From positions 2,542,001 through 2,606,000 of the forward strand of contig JANTQA010000060.1 of the NCBI GenBank assembly GCA_027625915.1: DNA of 64,000 nt, written 5' to 3'. The notes beneath the pieces were generated by a model. It was given only the letters and a program-made list of their open reading frames with translations. It did not search any database and was not told the origin of the DNA. The translations under genes and the position numbers were made by a program. Shown piece after piece: positions 35,277 through 48,462 of this stretch; the first letter of the stretch is position 1, and each line of letters begins with the position of its first letter. The DNA comes from Anaeramoeba flamelloides (lineage: Eukaryota; Metamonada; Anaeramoebidae).

Positions 35277-37950
35277 TTAACTTTAGAACATAGTTTTTTT
35301 TACAGAGATTTTTTTTTAAATTGGTTTAAAAGAATTTGCTATTTATCGAAAACATATATCAAAAAAAAAATTAAGCCGAAAAAAAATTTTTAATCAAAAT
35401 TACTCCCGAGTCAATAATTTGTTTATACCATAGTTTGTTTCTTAAATCTTTTTTTTAATTTTCAATAGATTTTTTAGAACCTAATTTCCTTTTTTTTTTT
35501 CCTTTATTTTTTTTTTAAAAATGGTAAACAAAAAAAATATAAGATTTTCTTTTTTTTTACTTAATATTTTAAAATTCAAGAAAAGATAAAAAAATCAATC
35601 AGTATTTTTTGAAATTATTCAAATATTAAAAACTTTCAGAAAATGTTTTTTTTTTAATGCAGATTTACAATTTTAAATCTTTTTATTTCTGAATTATGGT
35701 AGTAAATAGGATTGTTTTTTTTTTGTAAATCTAAATTATTTTTTTCTGAAAAATTATTATCCTATGATAATTTATTTTAAAAAACAGAAAATAGTTGAAC
35801 AAAGTACAGGAAATTGGTTCTCAAATTGAGTATTTCAGATGAATAAATTATTAATATTATTATTTTTACCTTTATCAAAGAGTATGTACTTAACCTTCCC
35901 CTGACTGTGATGAAGTTTTACAGAATTCAAAAGAATAGAATTAATTATAGATTATGCTCATTTCTACTGAATTTTGGAAAAACCCCTTATTTGTTCTAGA
36001 TTTTTCTGTTTATTTGTAAAATTTATTGATTTTCGTTAGGTTTTTTTGAGTTTTCTATTTATTTAGAAAATCAAAAGTTTGTACAAAAAAAGAGAAAAAT
36101 CGGAAAAAAAATGATTATATTGTGAAGAATTATTCTTTTGATTTGAAAATCAATTGATTTTCGAAATAAAAATAAACAATAGCTTTTTTTTTTTTTTTTT
36201 AGAATTTAAACGAATATATATCACGTTCCACTTTTTATACACAAGCATCCGACAAAAATTGATATTAATAAATTTTCAAATTAATTGTTTCGACATTTAC
36301 TCTGGATTTTTATATACTCAAGGGATAACTTGAAACCAAAATTGGTATTGTTAAATTGCTTTTATTTTAGCTTTTTAAATTTAAAGAACTAAAATTATTT
36401 ATAAGTTAGTATAAGACAAAAAATTTTATTTTATAAAAAAAGTACAAAAGAATACTCAATTCCAAAAAATCAAATTTTTAACAAAAAATTACTTGTTCTT
36501 TTTTTGAAATTTCCAAATGGTTAATTTTTTATTATTTTAATCAATTTTTTTTCTTTAAACACATAACCAATTTAATTTAATTTAATTTAATCTAATTTAT
36601 GGTTTTATTGTAACCCTCTAAATTTAAAAAAGTAAGCATTTTATTACATTATTGAGATAACAATAACCCTTTAATGAATTCGAAAAAATAGAAAAAAAAA
36701 AATCTTATATATCTCAAAAAAAAGAAAGCACACCACTTGAAAACTAACACTTTTGTTATCAAAATTATATATTCTAACCATTTTATTCGGAAATTGAATA
36801 TAGTTCTTTGGCATTTTTTTTCAAAAAATGTACTCTTTTTTGATAATTGATTTTTGGAGATCGATCATATATCACATTTTGTATGTTTTTGATTGTATTA
36901 GACACTCTTAAAAATTACAAAAAAAATTTTTTTAATCAATTTCAGAAACTTATTTTTAAGTGTTAAGATTCGAACCTTAATGTTTTTTTTTTGATCTGAA
37001 TTTTTTTTTAAATTTTAACTTTTTTGCGAAATATTTTTTTAAAAAGTGGTTATCTTTTCTTTTGACAATGGTTATATTTCCCTTTTATTTAATAATTCAC
37101 AAAAAAAAATCAAAAGAGTGAATTTCCTTGGGGTTGAACTTTTAAAGTTAATGGGTAAAAAATAATTACAAAGGGTTTCTCTTATATTCCATCTTCCATG
37201 TAGTAAAAAAAAAAAAAAAAAAAATACTAACACAAAATATTGACCATGTAAGCTTCAGTAATCACTTATCCATCCTTCCAACAATTAAACAAGGGGAAGG
37301 TTTTGATAATATTTAATATATTTGTTTTGATGTTCTTTGTGTCCTTCATTTTGCCAAATTCTTTTTTGTTGTTGTTGTTTCTGTTATGTACCGCTCATAT
37401 AACCTTGACTTGAAAATTGATTGGTTCATAAGATTTTCGATTTACCCTATTTCCAACTATTTGAGGTTTTTTCATTTTAATGATTTGAAAAACAATAAAT
37501 TTTCAAGAGAAAAGAATAAAAGGAAAAAAAAACTGTGAAAAAACACAAAAATTATAACAAAAGAGGTAGATATTTTTTACTGATTGGTCCATTTTGAATT
37601 TAAAAAATTGTATATTTACTTTCGATTAGTAAAACAAGTTTTTGAAAGAAAATATAGTGTTATTACCATTTTAAAAATCGCTAAATATTTAGAATAAAAA
37701 ATGTAAATATTATCAAAAATTAGGCTCATTTTCAATATTAATAAAGTCCAAACCTATATATGAATAAAGCAAGATAATTTTTTTTTTTGATCATATCACT
37801 TTTTTTCAGAAGAATTTTTAGAATCATTTATTCAAAGAATCATAAATCAAACAAAAAAAAAAAAAAAGAATGAACAAAATGAGTGAGAAAACCAATGAAG
37901 TTTTTTTACAATTATATAATCTATTTTCTTATTGATCAACCATAATATAA

Positions 37951-39190
37951 GGGGGTTGATACATAATACCTATTTTTAGTATATAAAAATATTCGAAAAA
38001 AAAACATTCAAATCTATATTTTACATAAACTAATCAATATTTTAATAAATGCGAGAGTGGAATATATCTGGTTGTAATATATTTACATATCAATTAAAAA
38101 CAATTGAAAATTACTTAAATCAAAAATCTGATTCAGAAAAAAAAATAAGGAATAAAAAATCTTTTCTTTCTTGATCTTATATGTAAAGTTTGATTCTTTT
38201 ACTTCTTCTTTGCTTGGTTTTATCTTTATTTCCAATCTGAAAAATACTTTTATTTGTAAAATCTTTGAGAAAAAAATTAATACATTTTTCTAAAAAGATT
38301 TCGAAAATGAATTTTAATAACAACATTTTTTTTAATCGTCTAATTCTAGTTATGGTAACAAATAATGATATTTTTTAAATCTCTTTTCAGAAACAAAGAT
38401 TTATTGGGCCGAATTGGTTTGGATTTGATAATTTTTTATCTTTTCATTGGATTGGGAAACAAAATAATTCAGAATATGATTGAAATTTATTTCTAAAATT
38501 TTCTTTTATTTTGGTACCAAATATTTTAAAGTTTTTTTTTTTTTTTTTTTTTTTATTTTTTTTGATTTTGAGAACACAATTATTCTAATTTCGTCTTTTG
38601 AAAAAGATTATCTGTTTTTGTTTTGTTTGAAAACAATATTTGGAAATGAAATTTGAATAAAAATTTGTAAAATACACTTTTTAAAATAATAATAAAAAGT
38701 AAGGGATCAAGAAATTCAAGGTTATATGTTGTTTATATTCATCAAATTAAGAAGATATAGAAATATAATCTTTGAAAAAAGGTTTTTTTGTTTTTTTTTT
38801 TTTTTCATTTTTGCTTTCAATAAGCTTATTTGGAAAAGTGAGCTTTCTTGTTTAGTTCTTAAGTTTTCAAGATATAAGTTATAATCACCCTCTAAGTAAT
38901 ATTTTTTATTTGGTTAATTTCAACAATTCATCTCAACATATCTTCTTGATTCAAAACCTAATTTAATAAAACCAAATTTAATATAAAAACTAAAATAATC
39001 AAAAAATAAAAAATTCAAGATTCTGCTCCTTGATTACTTATATTTTTTTAGCAAATAGACAATTAAATGATATTTTGATTAGAAAGTTTTAGTATATTAT
39101 GGTACTCAAAAAATCATTTTTTGATAATGTTAAAGCTATTAAAACTTTTCAAAATTGTAAACTCAAAATATTTTTATAATATTACCACCT
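37951..39190 (+). mobile_element. decayed TTAA-type element, second direct copy
   Basis: Follows the copy at 34077-35276 throughout: AGAGTGGAATATATC near 38052, the TTATTGGGC block near 38401, GAAATTCAAGGTTA near 38709 and ACTCAAAAAATCATTTTTTG near 39104. The left end is reduced to GGGGGTTGATACAT and the right end is blurred, so this copy is older. Confidence 0.65.
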
Positions 39191-39271
39191 TTATTTTTCA
39201 AGATTTATTTTTGAAAAAGTTATGAAAAAAATATCGTAAAACAATTAATAGTCAGACCTCTTTCGAATTGT

Positions 39272-39273
<2 letters not shown>

Positions 39274-39305
<32 letters not shown>
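39274..39305. repeat. (AT)n microsatellite
   Basis: About 16 uninterrupted AT dinucleotides, lying a little beyond the right end of the decayed TTAA element. Confidence 0.95.
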
Positions 39306-39308
<3 letters not shown>

Positions 39309-39878
39309 AAGTTTAAAATCACTTTCAATAATAAAAAGGTCTTAAAAAACCATTCTTTTCAAACAATTTAGAGCTATATCTTTTTAATTTTATTTTTTTT
39401 TCAAGATTTTTGAAAAATTAAAAAATTCCTTGAAAATTTGAATTATTTAAAATAATTAAAAATTATTACATGCCACTATGACTTAATTATATTGTTTTTA
39501 TTATTAAATCATAATACAAACACGATTTTTGGTATAAAGATGCTTTATGATTGTTTTAAAATGTTTTTTTCTAAAGGTGCTTACCTAAAAAAACTATTGT
39601 TAATTTTTATAATTTATAAAAAAGGAACCAAAATAAATAGATAAAGTTTATAATTCCTTACTATTTCACCACCTTGTACAATTCGAGGTAGGAGTAAAAA
39701 AACCCAGCAATTAAACAAACTAATTCAAAATGGAAATAGAAAACTAATTTGTGTTGTACTTATTTATTATTTTGGATCTTAATCAATTTTTATAATAAAA
39801 TATCACCATGTTAATTTTTCCTGTATTTTTACGAAATAATCAATATTTACATCTAGAAGATGTATTTTTTGAAAAACC

Positions 39879-42800
39879 ATGTCTAAACCCTCGAAATTTT
39901 CTTCAATTACGGTTTTTTCTAAATACAAAGATATGACTAGAATAACTTATTTTTTATCATTCTTGTTTTTTTTTAATAATAAACTTTTTCAGCGAATTAT
40001 GGATAAGGAATCGAAGACAAAACAACTTTGTGAAATTTTGGGTCTTTCAAATGGAAAAGCCCAAGGACTTTTACACAAAAGCAATTGGGATATAAACCGT
40101 GCAATTAATAATTATTATCTTTTACCCGATCAATCAAATTCAAATACAAACAATGACAACAACAACACCAACAGCAATTCCAATAACACAAACAACAACG
40201 ATAATAATAATAAAAACAGTAACAATAAAACAAATAATGAAACAATAACAGAAAACAAAAATGAAATGAAAATTGAACCAAATGTTAATGATTTAATCGA
40301 TGCAATTTTCGTAAGCAACTACCAAAAAGTGAAACGAACAGTTTCCGCATTTCTTGAAGAAGGGTTAAATATTGATGAAATGTGTATTTTTAGGAGTATT
40401 GAAAACGATGATCCAATTCTCGTCTCTGAAATGATCCGAGGAGGAATTTCTCCAAATTGCATCAACTCATTTGGCGACACATGCTTGACTGATGCCATAC
40501 GTAGTGACTATGGCTCCGTGGTGAAGGTTTTGCTTGACACAGGTGCAGATCCATTTATGCCAAACGAAAAAAATGAAAGGCCCTTTCAATTGGCAATCCA
40601 AGAAGGAGCGTTGCACGCCTATGAAGAGCTCGTGAAACACCAAAATTTTAAGATTGCTGATCCAAAAAAAAAACAAGATTTGTTAAACCTTGCCCTTTCA
40701 AACGAAAATAAGCAGTTTTTCCAATTGGCCATCCTCTATCAATTAAACCCTTTTGAAAAAGACGAAAACGGTGTTTCCTTTTATATGAAACTAGTCTCCC
40801 CTTTTGTAAAAAGTAAATGTTTAATCAGCAATGAGATCGATCCCTTTAATCGGCTAATTGTTAATTCACAAACCCAAAAACAAGAGATCAAAAAGAAGAT
40901 CGATCAAATCTTACAAATTGATCCAAAAGAGTTGGATCAAAAGCAAATTGATGTAAATATTTTCTTTTAGTTTCTTTTTATATTTTTTCTCATTTTTATT
41001 CAGTGAACTTGCAATCAAAAAAAAAAAAAAATCATCATTATCTTTACAAGAGATCAAAACTAAAGTAAAAAACCAACACCACACAATGCTTACTAAAACC
41101 AATTTTCATCTAAAAGAAAATCCTGAAGAAGATAGGTTCTTCATGTAAATCCCATCTGATAATACTGATAAATTCAAATGAAGATCTGAAAATTTTCACT
41201 TCATTTTCCATTTTACATATTTTTTATCACAAGCTTTGAAGAAAGCATTTTATTCTTTTAAATGTTAAAAAACTTTGTAAAATTGGTTGTGCTTCAAAAG
41301 GTTCTTTCTCTTGAGTTGTTTTAAAAGTTAAGATATGAGATTACAAAATGGGAAATTGAACTAAAAATTTGATTAAATATATTTGAATTTATCAGTATTG
41401 TGAATCTAAGATTTTGTCAAACAACATGATCATTAAAAAAAATTATTCTCAATAAAAATTACACATTTGCTAATTTTTCATTTTTTAATAACTTCAATTA
41501 TAACAAATACTCTTGGTTAATAAGAGATCTTGGATCAAGAATTATTTTTGAAGAAATTTTACAATTAAAGTTGGAAAAATTCAATTTTCCAGTTTCTATT
41601 AATATTTTTTTATCAATTTCAGAGTGAAGTATTTGAAAATTTTTTTCTTTACTAGCTAAGAGGTTATTTTATTATATTTTAATAGTATTTTAAATTTGAC
41701 AAATATCTTTCAAAGGGAGAATCAATTATTTTGATTATTAAAGAATTATTTAATGTTTTAAATTGAAAAAAAATATTTTTTGTTGATTTTTTCTTGATTT
41801 TTTTTTTAATTTGCGAAATAAACTGAAAATTTAAATAAATTTCCGGTTTTTTTTAATTTAAGAAATAGAATCGAAAATTTATTAAAATATTCGGTTTATT
41901 TCAAAAATTCTGGAAAATCTAACGGCGTTTTTTTTTTTCTTTTTGTTTTTTCTTTCGAAAATTCATTTATTTTCTAATCAAAACAAAAATTAAAAAAAAA
42001 ACCTTACGAAAAGTATCCGTAGAGTGCCCTAGGTTTTCCAGAATTCAAAAAAATGGTGAAAAAATCATAGATTTGACTCAATTATTTTAAATATAGAAAA
42101 GCTAATGGCAGTTTTTTTACTTTTTGAAATAAACCAAAAATTTATTAAAATTTTCTGTTTATTACAAAAATTAAAAAAAACCTAACGAAGAGTGTCCGTA
42201 GAGTGCCTAGATTTTTTTTAATTTAAGAAATTAAAAGAAAATTTCAAAAATTATCTTTTTATTTCTCAAATTAAAAAAAGATAACGGCGGTTTTCCAGAA
42301 TTCAAAAGAATAGAGAAAAATCTTTGATTTTACTCAATTCTTTTAAATTCTGGAAAACCTAACGGAAAAATTCAAAAAAAAAAAAAAGATTTTGATTAAT
42401 TTCAAAAATTAAAAGAAATATTAATTTTTTATTTATGTTAATTGTTTAAATTAACAAAATCTTAACAATAAATTTATAAGGAAAAAGTAAAATCATCTAT
42501 TTTATTCAATATCTTCAAATTCTATAAAAATCCAGTTTTTCAAAGCACTCGATACCATTGGGTGCATTTATAATGGATGAATTACATTTATTTTAAGAGT
42601 TTAAATGGATATTAAAGGAAAAATTTTATTTTTGGAAATTTCAAAATTAAAATCATTTTTTTACACTTTATTCACATTTTTCACATTTTATATTTCCCTT
42701 GAAAAGTAATTGTTATCTGAATTTTTTTTTTTTATGTCAAGATCTAAAATCACAAAGTAAAAACGGGTTGTTTACATGTTATTGGAAGTGCGAAAATGAA

Positions 42801-45671
42801 GGTAGAAAAATCATATTGATTTCTATTGGAATTTTCTTTGATCTTCAATTCAAGATCAAAATGAACCTTGTTGTTTTTTTCAATATGGTCTCTTAGAATT
42901 TGAGTTTTTAAAGTTTTAAGAAAAAATATTGATTGGCTAGTTTTTTTTCGAGACTTAGATCAACTATTCTGTGAGATTTTTTATTCTACTTATTCCTTAT
43001 TCATTATTTAAAGGTCGATGATAAAAAATATTTTATATTATTTATTATTATTGGGGAAGTGTAAATTACACTAAAAATGTCCTTTTACTTAAATTTCATC
43101 AAGGGTAATTTAAGCGCCAAATCATATATTTCACGATTTTTCAAAGAAAAGACACACCCAAATTTTTTTTTCTGGTTAAAAAAGCAAAAAGTAAAAAATT
43201 GAAAAGAAAAAAGGAAAAAAGAAAAAGAAATTTAAAAAAAGGGTTTATAAGAAGCAATTGGTAAAAAATCAAACAAACGACAATACTTGTCTTTAATTAA
43301 GAACCCCCAAAATCACAGCCAAAACACCTTGAGTTGATTTAATTTTATTTGATAATTGATCATGAATGTTCATTTGGGGATCGTTGTTTAATTGCCGTAA
43401 TTTCTTTTTTTCTTTTTGATCTGGTTTGCTTTAGACCTTTGGTCATTTTTAGGCTTTGCTTTTTAGTTTTTATTTTCAATTTACTCATAATTTTGTATTT
43501 CAGTGAACTGGTATTATCAAGTAACCACTTGATCTTTTTCTTTCCATATAACTCCTCTCCCCAATATAACGAAAATTCAGCGTGGGAAAAAACGGAAAAA
43601 AATATTAATTTATATTATTATTATTATTATTATCCCAGTGTCGTTGGGTTTTATAAAGAGCCTAGGTTTATTTAAATAAATGGGAAATAAACATAAAATT
43701 GCTAAATTTTCCGTTTATTTCTTAATTAAAAAAAAAAAAAAACTTAACGACTTTAATCAAAGTATGATGTATTTACATCATGATACAAGTAGTTTAAAGC
43801 CAATTCAATATTAATCTAATCCTAGAAATGAACTAAATCTTTGAAAATTAAAACTTAACCATCAAAATTTTTTTTTAAAAAAAAAACAATTATTAAATTA
43901 GTTTCTCTTTGAAATTGCATTAAGTGGGGAATTTTATGATGAAATAGAAAGACTTATAAAAGCTGGATTTGATTTTAGCAAAATGAAAGATAAATATCAA
44001 AACACCTTATTACATTACTGTGCCTACTATTCAAATTTAACACTGTCTACTATCATCGTTTCAAATCAAAAAGTGTGTTATGAGCGAAACTCCTTAAATG
44101 AGACTCCGATTGAAATATGCAGTAGGTTAGGGAATGTAAAATTATTTGTATTATTAGCATTATTTACCACAAGGAACCCATTATTTGAAACAAGTCTTGA
44201 AAGTCAATTTCCTGACATTCTATACCAAATCAATAAACTTGACTTATTAGTTAATAAACAGAATCAAAAAATCTCTACGGAAACATTAAGTACTTTAAAT
44301 AAAAATATCTCATACCAATTATTTTTCAATATCGGGGATAATTTTAGAATTATCAAAACCATTAATAATGGTATTTATTCAGATAATTATTTGGCGGGGA
44401 GAATGAAGGGGAATAAATTATATAGAATTGTCAAGTTGAAAGAAAATTATTCTTTGAATAAATTAGATAGCTTTTTCGAAAATGAAATGAGAAAATTAAT
44501 AAAGTTAAATGAAAGATCAGGATTTGAAAATTTTGTAGGATATTTTATTGATCGAAAATTTTCGAAAAATTATTTGTGTTTAGTTTTTGAATATTATTCA
44601 AATGGCAACCTTAGAGAATTAATAAATAAGAAAAACAAAGACAAAATAGATTTTGATATACGAATTATTCTCTATTTTGCACTTGAAATTGCAAAAAATA
44701 TGAAGGATTTGCATTTAGTTGATAAACAAGTGCACAAATGCTTAAGTTCTGATTCGATATGTATTACCAAAGACTGTGATATCAAAATTTCGAATGTTCT
44801 CATTCCAGGGGAGTATAATTATTATCAAACATCAACTTCCTTTTTGTCAAAGCAAAGTAGTAGAACAAATAATTATTTTTCCTTTGGTGTGATATTATAT
44901 GAATTATTGACTGGTAATATATATAAATTTAAACAAAATAATGATAATTATAATTCTGTTGATATAAATTTTTCTTATAAATTTCAATCTTCGTTTAAAA
45001 AGGTCAACAATCCCATTCTAATGCGTCAAAAACTTTCAGATTTGCCAGGAAGAAGGAAAACTAAACATGTGTGGGAGAATGAAATATTATTAAAATTGTG
45101 TTCTTTGGTACGCGATTGTTTATATTTTGGAATCGGTAGAACACCTGCAACTTTCCAAACCTTTGTAAATAATTTAACTGAAATGGTGCAAATATTACCA
45201 CAACAATTTAATGATATACAAATTGCACAAAAAAATCTTTTATTATATCTTGAACATAATATTATACAGCAAGACAATAATCAAAAATTAAATAATTTTT
45301 CAAAGACAAATAATAATTCACGAAACTTGGAAAATAATAATTCAACAAATTTTAATTATATTGAACAAGAAAAAATTGTGAATTATAATGCCTTTGAATT
45401 AATAATAATCAAAACTATCTCTGAATTGGAAAAATATAAAGATTTAAAATATGATTTAAATCACATTAATTATTTCTGCTTTGAAATGTTGCAAATTTTT
45501 AAATTTTTGTTGAGCAATAACAATGGGAAAAAATACTCTAAAAATTATAAGGCGCTTTTAAACAGGCTTGTTGAAAATTCTTGGGATATAGAAAAATCAT
45601 CTTTTATCAATTCTGATTTTACTATTGAAAAATTTTTAAAACTTCTTGAAACAATGAAAAAAAAGAAATAA
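39879..45671 (+). CDS. UBA-like / ankyrin / pseudokinase protein (two exons)
   Basis: Exons 39879-40952 and 43902-45671 give 947 aa; starting at ATG 39999 would give 907. The join (GTAAAT donor, AAATTAG acceptor, phase 0) restores an ankyrin repeat, FEIALSGEFYDEIERLIKAG. Order of parts: a UBA-like helix bundle (about 47-80, LCEILGLSNGKAQGLLHKSN), an Asn/Thr-rich linker, ankyrin repeats (about 135-450; VVKVLLDTGADPF, NTLLHYCAYYSN), a protein-kinase fold (about 500-785) and an Asn-rich tail. In the kinase part a Lys is present (K536, RIVKLKE) and the hinge is normal (LVFEYYSNGNLREL), but HRD is HKC (636-638) and the DFG position reads ISN, so catalysis is unlikely. The helix NYFSFGVILYELLTG follows. 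It is probably a ubiquitin-linked scaffold with a pseudokinase, by architecture alone; I know no exact match. Which start codon is used is uncertain. Confidence 0.82.
41780..42380. repeat. cluster of hairpin repeats within an intron
   Basis: It repeats the motif set of 24537-24930: GTATCCGTAGAGTGCCCTAG near 42008, GTGTCCGTAGAGTGCCTAG near 42190, and GGTTTTCCAGAATTCAAAA at 42034 and 42289. The segment TTTTCCAGAATTCAAAAGAA ... TTCTTTTAAATTCTGGAAAA (42291-42357) is a hairpin of about 67 nt. Related single hairpins are near 35920-35990, 45940-46000 and 46222-46285. Confidence 0.7.
42600..43060 (+). mobile_element. relative of the 704-bp TA-flanked element, inside an intron
   Basis: Shares with 52200-52690: a run-T then TCAAGATCTAAAATC-like block, GTGCGAAAATGAAGGTAGAAA (GTGCGAAAATGGGTGTAGAGA in the other), GATCTTCAATTCAAGATCAA, TTAGAATTTGAGTTTTTAAA, GATCAACTATTCTGTGAG and CTTATTCCTTATTCATTATT. 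Borders are not clear. Confidence 0.6.
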
Positions 45672-46698
45672 TCATTTTTTTTTTTTTTATTTATTCTATA
45701 ATTTTTATTAAAATTTTAAGATTCAAAATTTATAAACTAAATTCTGGTTGTAAATATTGTTAGGGGTTTCAGAATTTGAGTTTTGGTTCGAAAGTAAATA
45801 GATTTTCTAAGCAAAAACTAAAATTCTAGAAAAACATAATTAGTTTGTTTTTTTTTTTTTAATTATTGTCTTGATTGAAAATCGTTAGGTTTTATAAACA
45901 AATAAAAAAAATATAAATAAAAAAAAAAAAGTTAAAGTTTCATAATTGAAATAGAATACGTTAAAATACTTAATTTTACTCAATTCTTTTGAATTGTAGA
46001 AAAGATATATTAGGTTTTAAATAAAAATAAAAATCAAGACATTAAAAGAAAATTTCTTAGATTTTCTTTTTATTTCTTGTTTTTTTTTTTTTTTTTAATG
46101 TGGTTAACTGATTAAGAGTTTTAATTTTGATGGAAAAAGTCTTAGTTTTATAAATAAAAAAATAAGGTCTCTGAAAGTGCTATTAGATTTTTTTTAAATC
46201 AAGAAAAAAAAAACCCTATCTTTTCCAGAATTCAAAAGAATAGAATCAAATCTTCTATTTTTCTCCATTCTTTTAAAGTCTGGATTAAATATATACTCTA
46301 CAGTACTTGACGGGCACATCTGGTTATTTTATATTTTCGAAATTAAAAGAATTTTGAAATATTCTTGAGTTTTCCATACTGGATATTGATAATTAGTTTT
46401 GTCTAAAATTATTTAGATTTATATTTAAAAATTTAAAATTTTTAATTTTAAAATTGATATTTTCATCTTTTTTTTTGGGTACCTTTAATTGGTATTAAAT
46501 ATGTTGAAACCCCAGAATTTCTTTCTTTTTTTTTTTTTTTTTGAGTTTAATCTCGTTTTATAAATTGGGGTTCATACTTGGTCAAGTATTGATTCTATTT
46601 GATAAAAAATTCAACCTTTGTCAAAACAATACAAGTAATAAAGTTAGTCCATATTTCAAAAAAAGAGTATTTCTTTGTCTTAGAAGGATAACATTTAA

Positions 46699-47250
46699 GG
46701 TTTACAATCCCTGAAACTGGAAAAAAGATTGTCTTGTATTGGGTGTGGCAACTTGTTATATTGGTTCTTAGCTGATCGATCCACAACTAAGTTTGGATCT
46801 TATAGGTGGTTGAAAAAGGCTATTTTTGTGATTTTATTTTTTTTTTTTCCGAAATCCGAATTGATGACTCTAAGATTAATTAATTCGAAGCTATTAAATT
46901 GAAAGTGTTAATTTTTGGGTTATCAATTGAAATTATCTTTTTCCTTTTACAAAATTAGGAGTAAATAAAAAAACTTTTTTTACAAGCATCAAATAATACA
47001 AAGCGTAAATAAAAATTTTCAATATAGAAAACAAAAAACTCAATTACTAATTAAATATCTTCCAATTAATTAATCTTAGAGTCATCAATTCGGATTTCGG
47101 AAAAAAAAAAAATAAAATCACAAAAATAGCCTTTTTCAACCACCTATAAGATCCAAACTTAGTTGTGGATCGATCAGCTAAGAACCAATATAACAAGTTG
47201 CCACACCCAATACAAGACAATCTTTTTTCCAGTTTCAGGGATTGTAAACC
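46699..47250. mobile_element. 552-bp palindromic TTAA-flanked element
   Basis: Two arms of about 190 bp (46699-46892 and 47058-47250) are inverted copies that I read as identical over about 188 positions, including a 12-T run, around a spacer of about 165 bp. The end sequence is GGTTTACAATCCCTGAAACT. TTAA flanks both sides (46695-46698 and 47251-47254), and the right TTAA is shared with element B. A far more diverged copy is at 10752-11300. Identical arms imply a recent insertion or ongoing arm-to-arm conversion. No coding capacity beyond a frame running through an arm. Confidence 0.85.
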
Positions 47251-47254
47251 TTAA

Positions 47255-48462
47255 GGGACTAGTAAACTAAAAAAAATCTAATAAGTAAATTTACGAACAA
47301 ATTAAAAAAAAATTTACAGTATCTGGAAATTGAAAAATAAAGTAAAAATCTGATAACTACAAAACAGAACTTACTTTTAATACATTTTTCAGAAATAAAT
47401 TATTGTTTTTAAAAGTTCTGATCCATTTTTCTGATTTTTGAAAAGTTCAAAATCCAACATATTTCTGAATTATTTAAAAAAATGTTTTCTTTGAAAGAAT
47501 ATTGAATTCTTATTGCCTGTAAAAGAATGGTACAAAAATACAATTTAAAAATGAAACCATTAAGTTCTAAAATAACTAAGTTTAAAAAATCTACTTAATC
47601 TCAAAAAAAAAATATAATAAATATTTTAAACTTGTAAAAAATATAATTTTTTGATTCAAAGAACAGACCAAATCTATTTTTTCTGGAGATTAAATGAAAA
47701 AATCTGAGAAAAAGAACTAAACAATTGAATTAAAAATTCTTACAAAATACTTTTTGAAAACCTGGAAAATTCAACTTATAATCAAGAGAAATACTTTTTA
47801 ATTTGATTATTTATAATTAATAATTAATAACTCAATCTTAATTATTTCCGTAAGTCATTAACAACCCAATGATTAAATGTATCAAATAGAATTTACAATT
47901 ATTTCTCAATTTTACAACAAATAAAACAATACAAATGCATATTTCAAATAAAAAAATAAAAAAAAATTAATATTATCAAATAATTTATTTCAATTCAAAC
48001 AGTTCCTTGTTTATACTCATAATGTTTGAAAAAGAATATTGACTAGTTCTTTAAATTTCAAGAAATTGAATCAATATTTGTGAATAAAATAAATGATCAA
48101 ATTTTTTAGATCTTCAAGGATACAATATTTGAATTATTTTTATTGTATTTTTAAAATAAGATTAAAGACACAAGGTTACTTGTTCATCAAGACTCTCAGA
48201 AATTACTAAAAGTGATATTTCTTCTAAATTAAATATTTTTTGCAAATTGAATATTTTTCTAATTTGATCCAAAAATGTAAAACAAAAAAGGATCTGGATC
48301 TTTTGACTGAAATTTTAATTGGAAAAATGATATCTTTTAAAAATGATTATTCATTTCTCGAAAGTTGGCAAATGAAGTTGCATATCGGGTTTAATTGTAT
48401 CCTTGTGAAAATAATTACTCTATTACCTTTGGAAAAAAAAATAAATAAGAGTTACTAGTCCC
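47255..48462 (+). mobile_element. 1.2-kb TTAA-flanked element, copy B
   Basis: Perfect 11-bp inverted ends, GGGACTAGTAA, with TTAA at 47251-47254 and 48463-48466. The interior is homologous to the decayed copy at 365-2072 but shorter. No transposase frame. It abuts the palindromic element with a shared TTAA, meaning one of the two inserted into the TTAA bordering the other. Confidence 0.85.

Larger units (their letters stand above)
33593..39878. other. 6.3-kb intergenic region
   Basis: No supportable gene. It contains two direct copies of a 1.2-kb TTAA-type element (34077-35276 and about 37951-39190), a (TTTAA)n tract near 36571-36595 and an (AT)n tract at 39274-39305. The rest is AT-rich filler, including a hairpin-motif remnant near 35920-35990. 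Confidence 0.55.
40953..43901 (+). other. 2.9-kb repeat-filled intron
   Basis: The donor GTAAAT follows ...KQID and the acceptor AAATTAG precedes TTTCTCTTTGAAATTGC. It contains a cluster of hairpin repeat units (41780-42380), a copy of the 704-bp TA element family (about 42600-43060) and a short (TAT)n run near 43610-43633. Frames at 42699-42896 and 43349-43675 are in repeat or low-complexity sequence. Confidence 0.75.

Noticed and set aside
39879-39998. Possible extra intron near the start of the ankyrin-pseudokinase gene
   Set aside because: A CTTTTTCAG acceptor-like site precedes CGAATTATGG, but the frame is open through it, so splicing there is not needed; kept only as uncertainty over the start codon.
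43349-43675. 108-aa frame ending in a Tyr run
   Set aside because: In the intron of the ankyrin-pseudokinase gene; the Tyr run is a (TAT)n microsatellite and no domain is seen.
48240-48458. 72-aa frame
   Set aside because: Lies at the right end of TTAA element B and has no transposase features.
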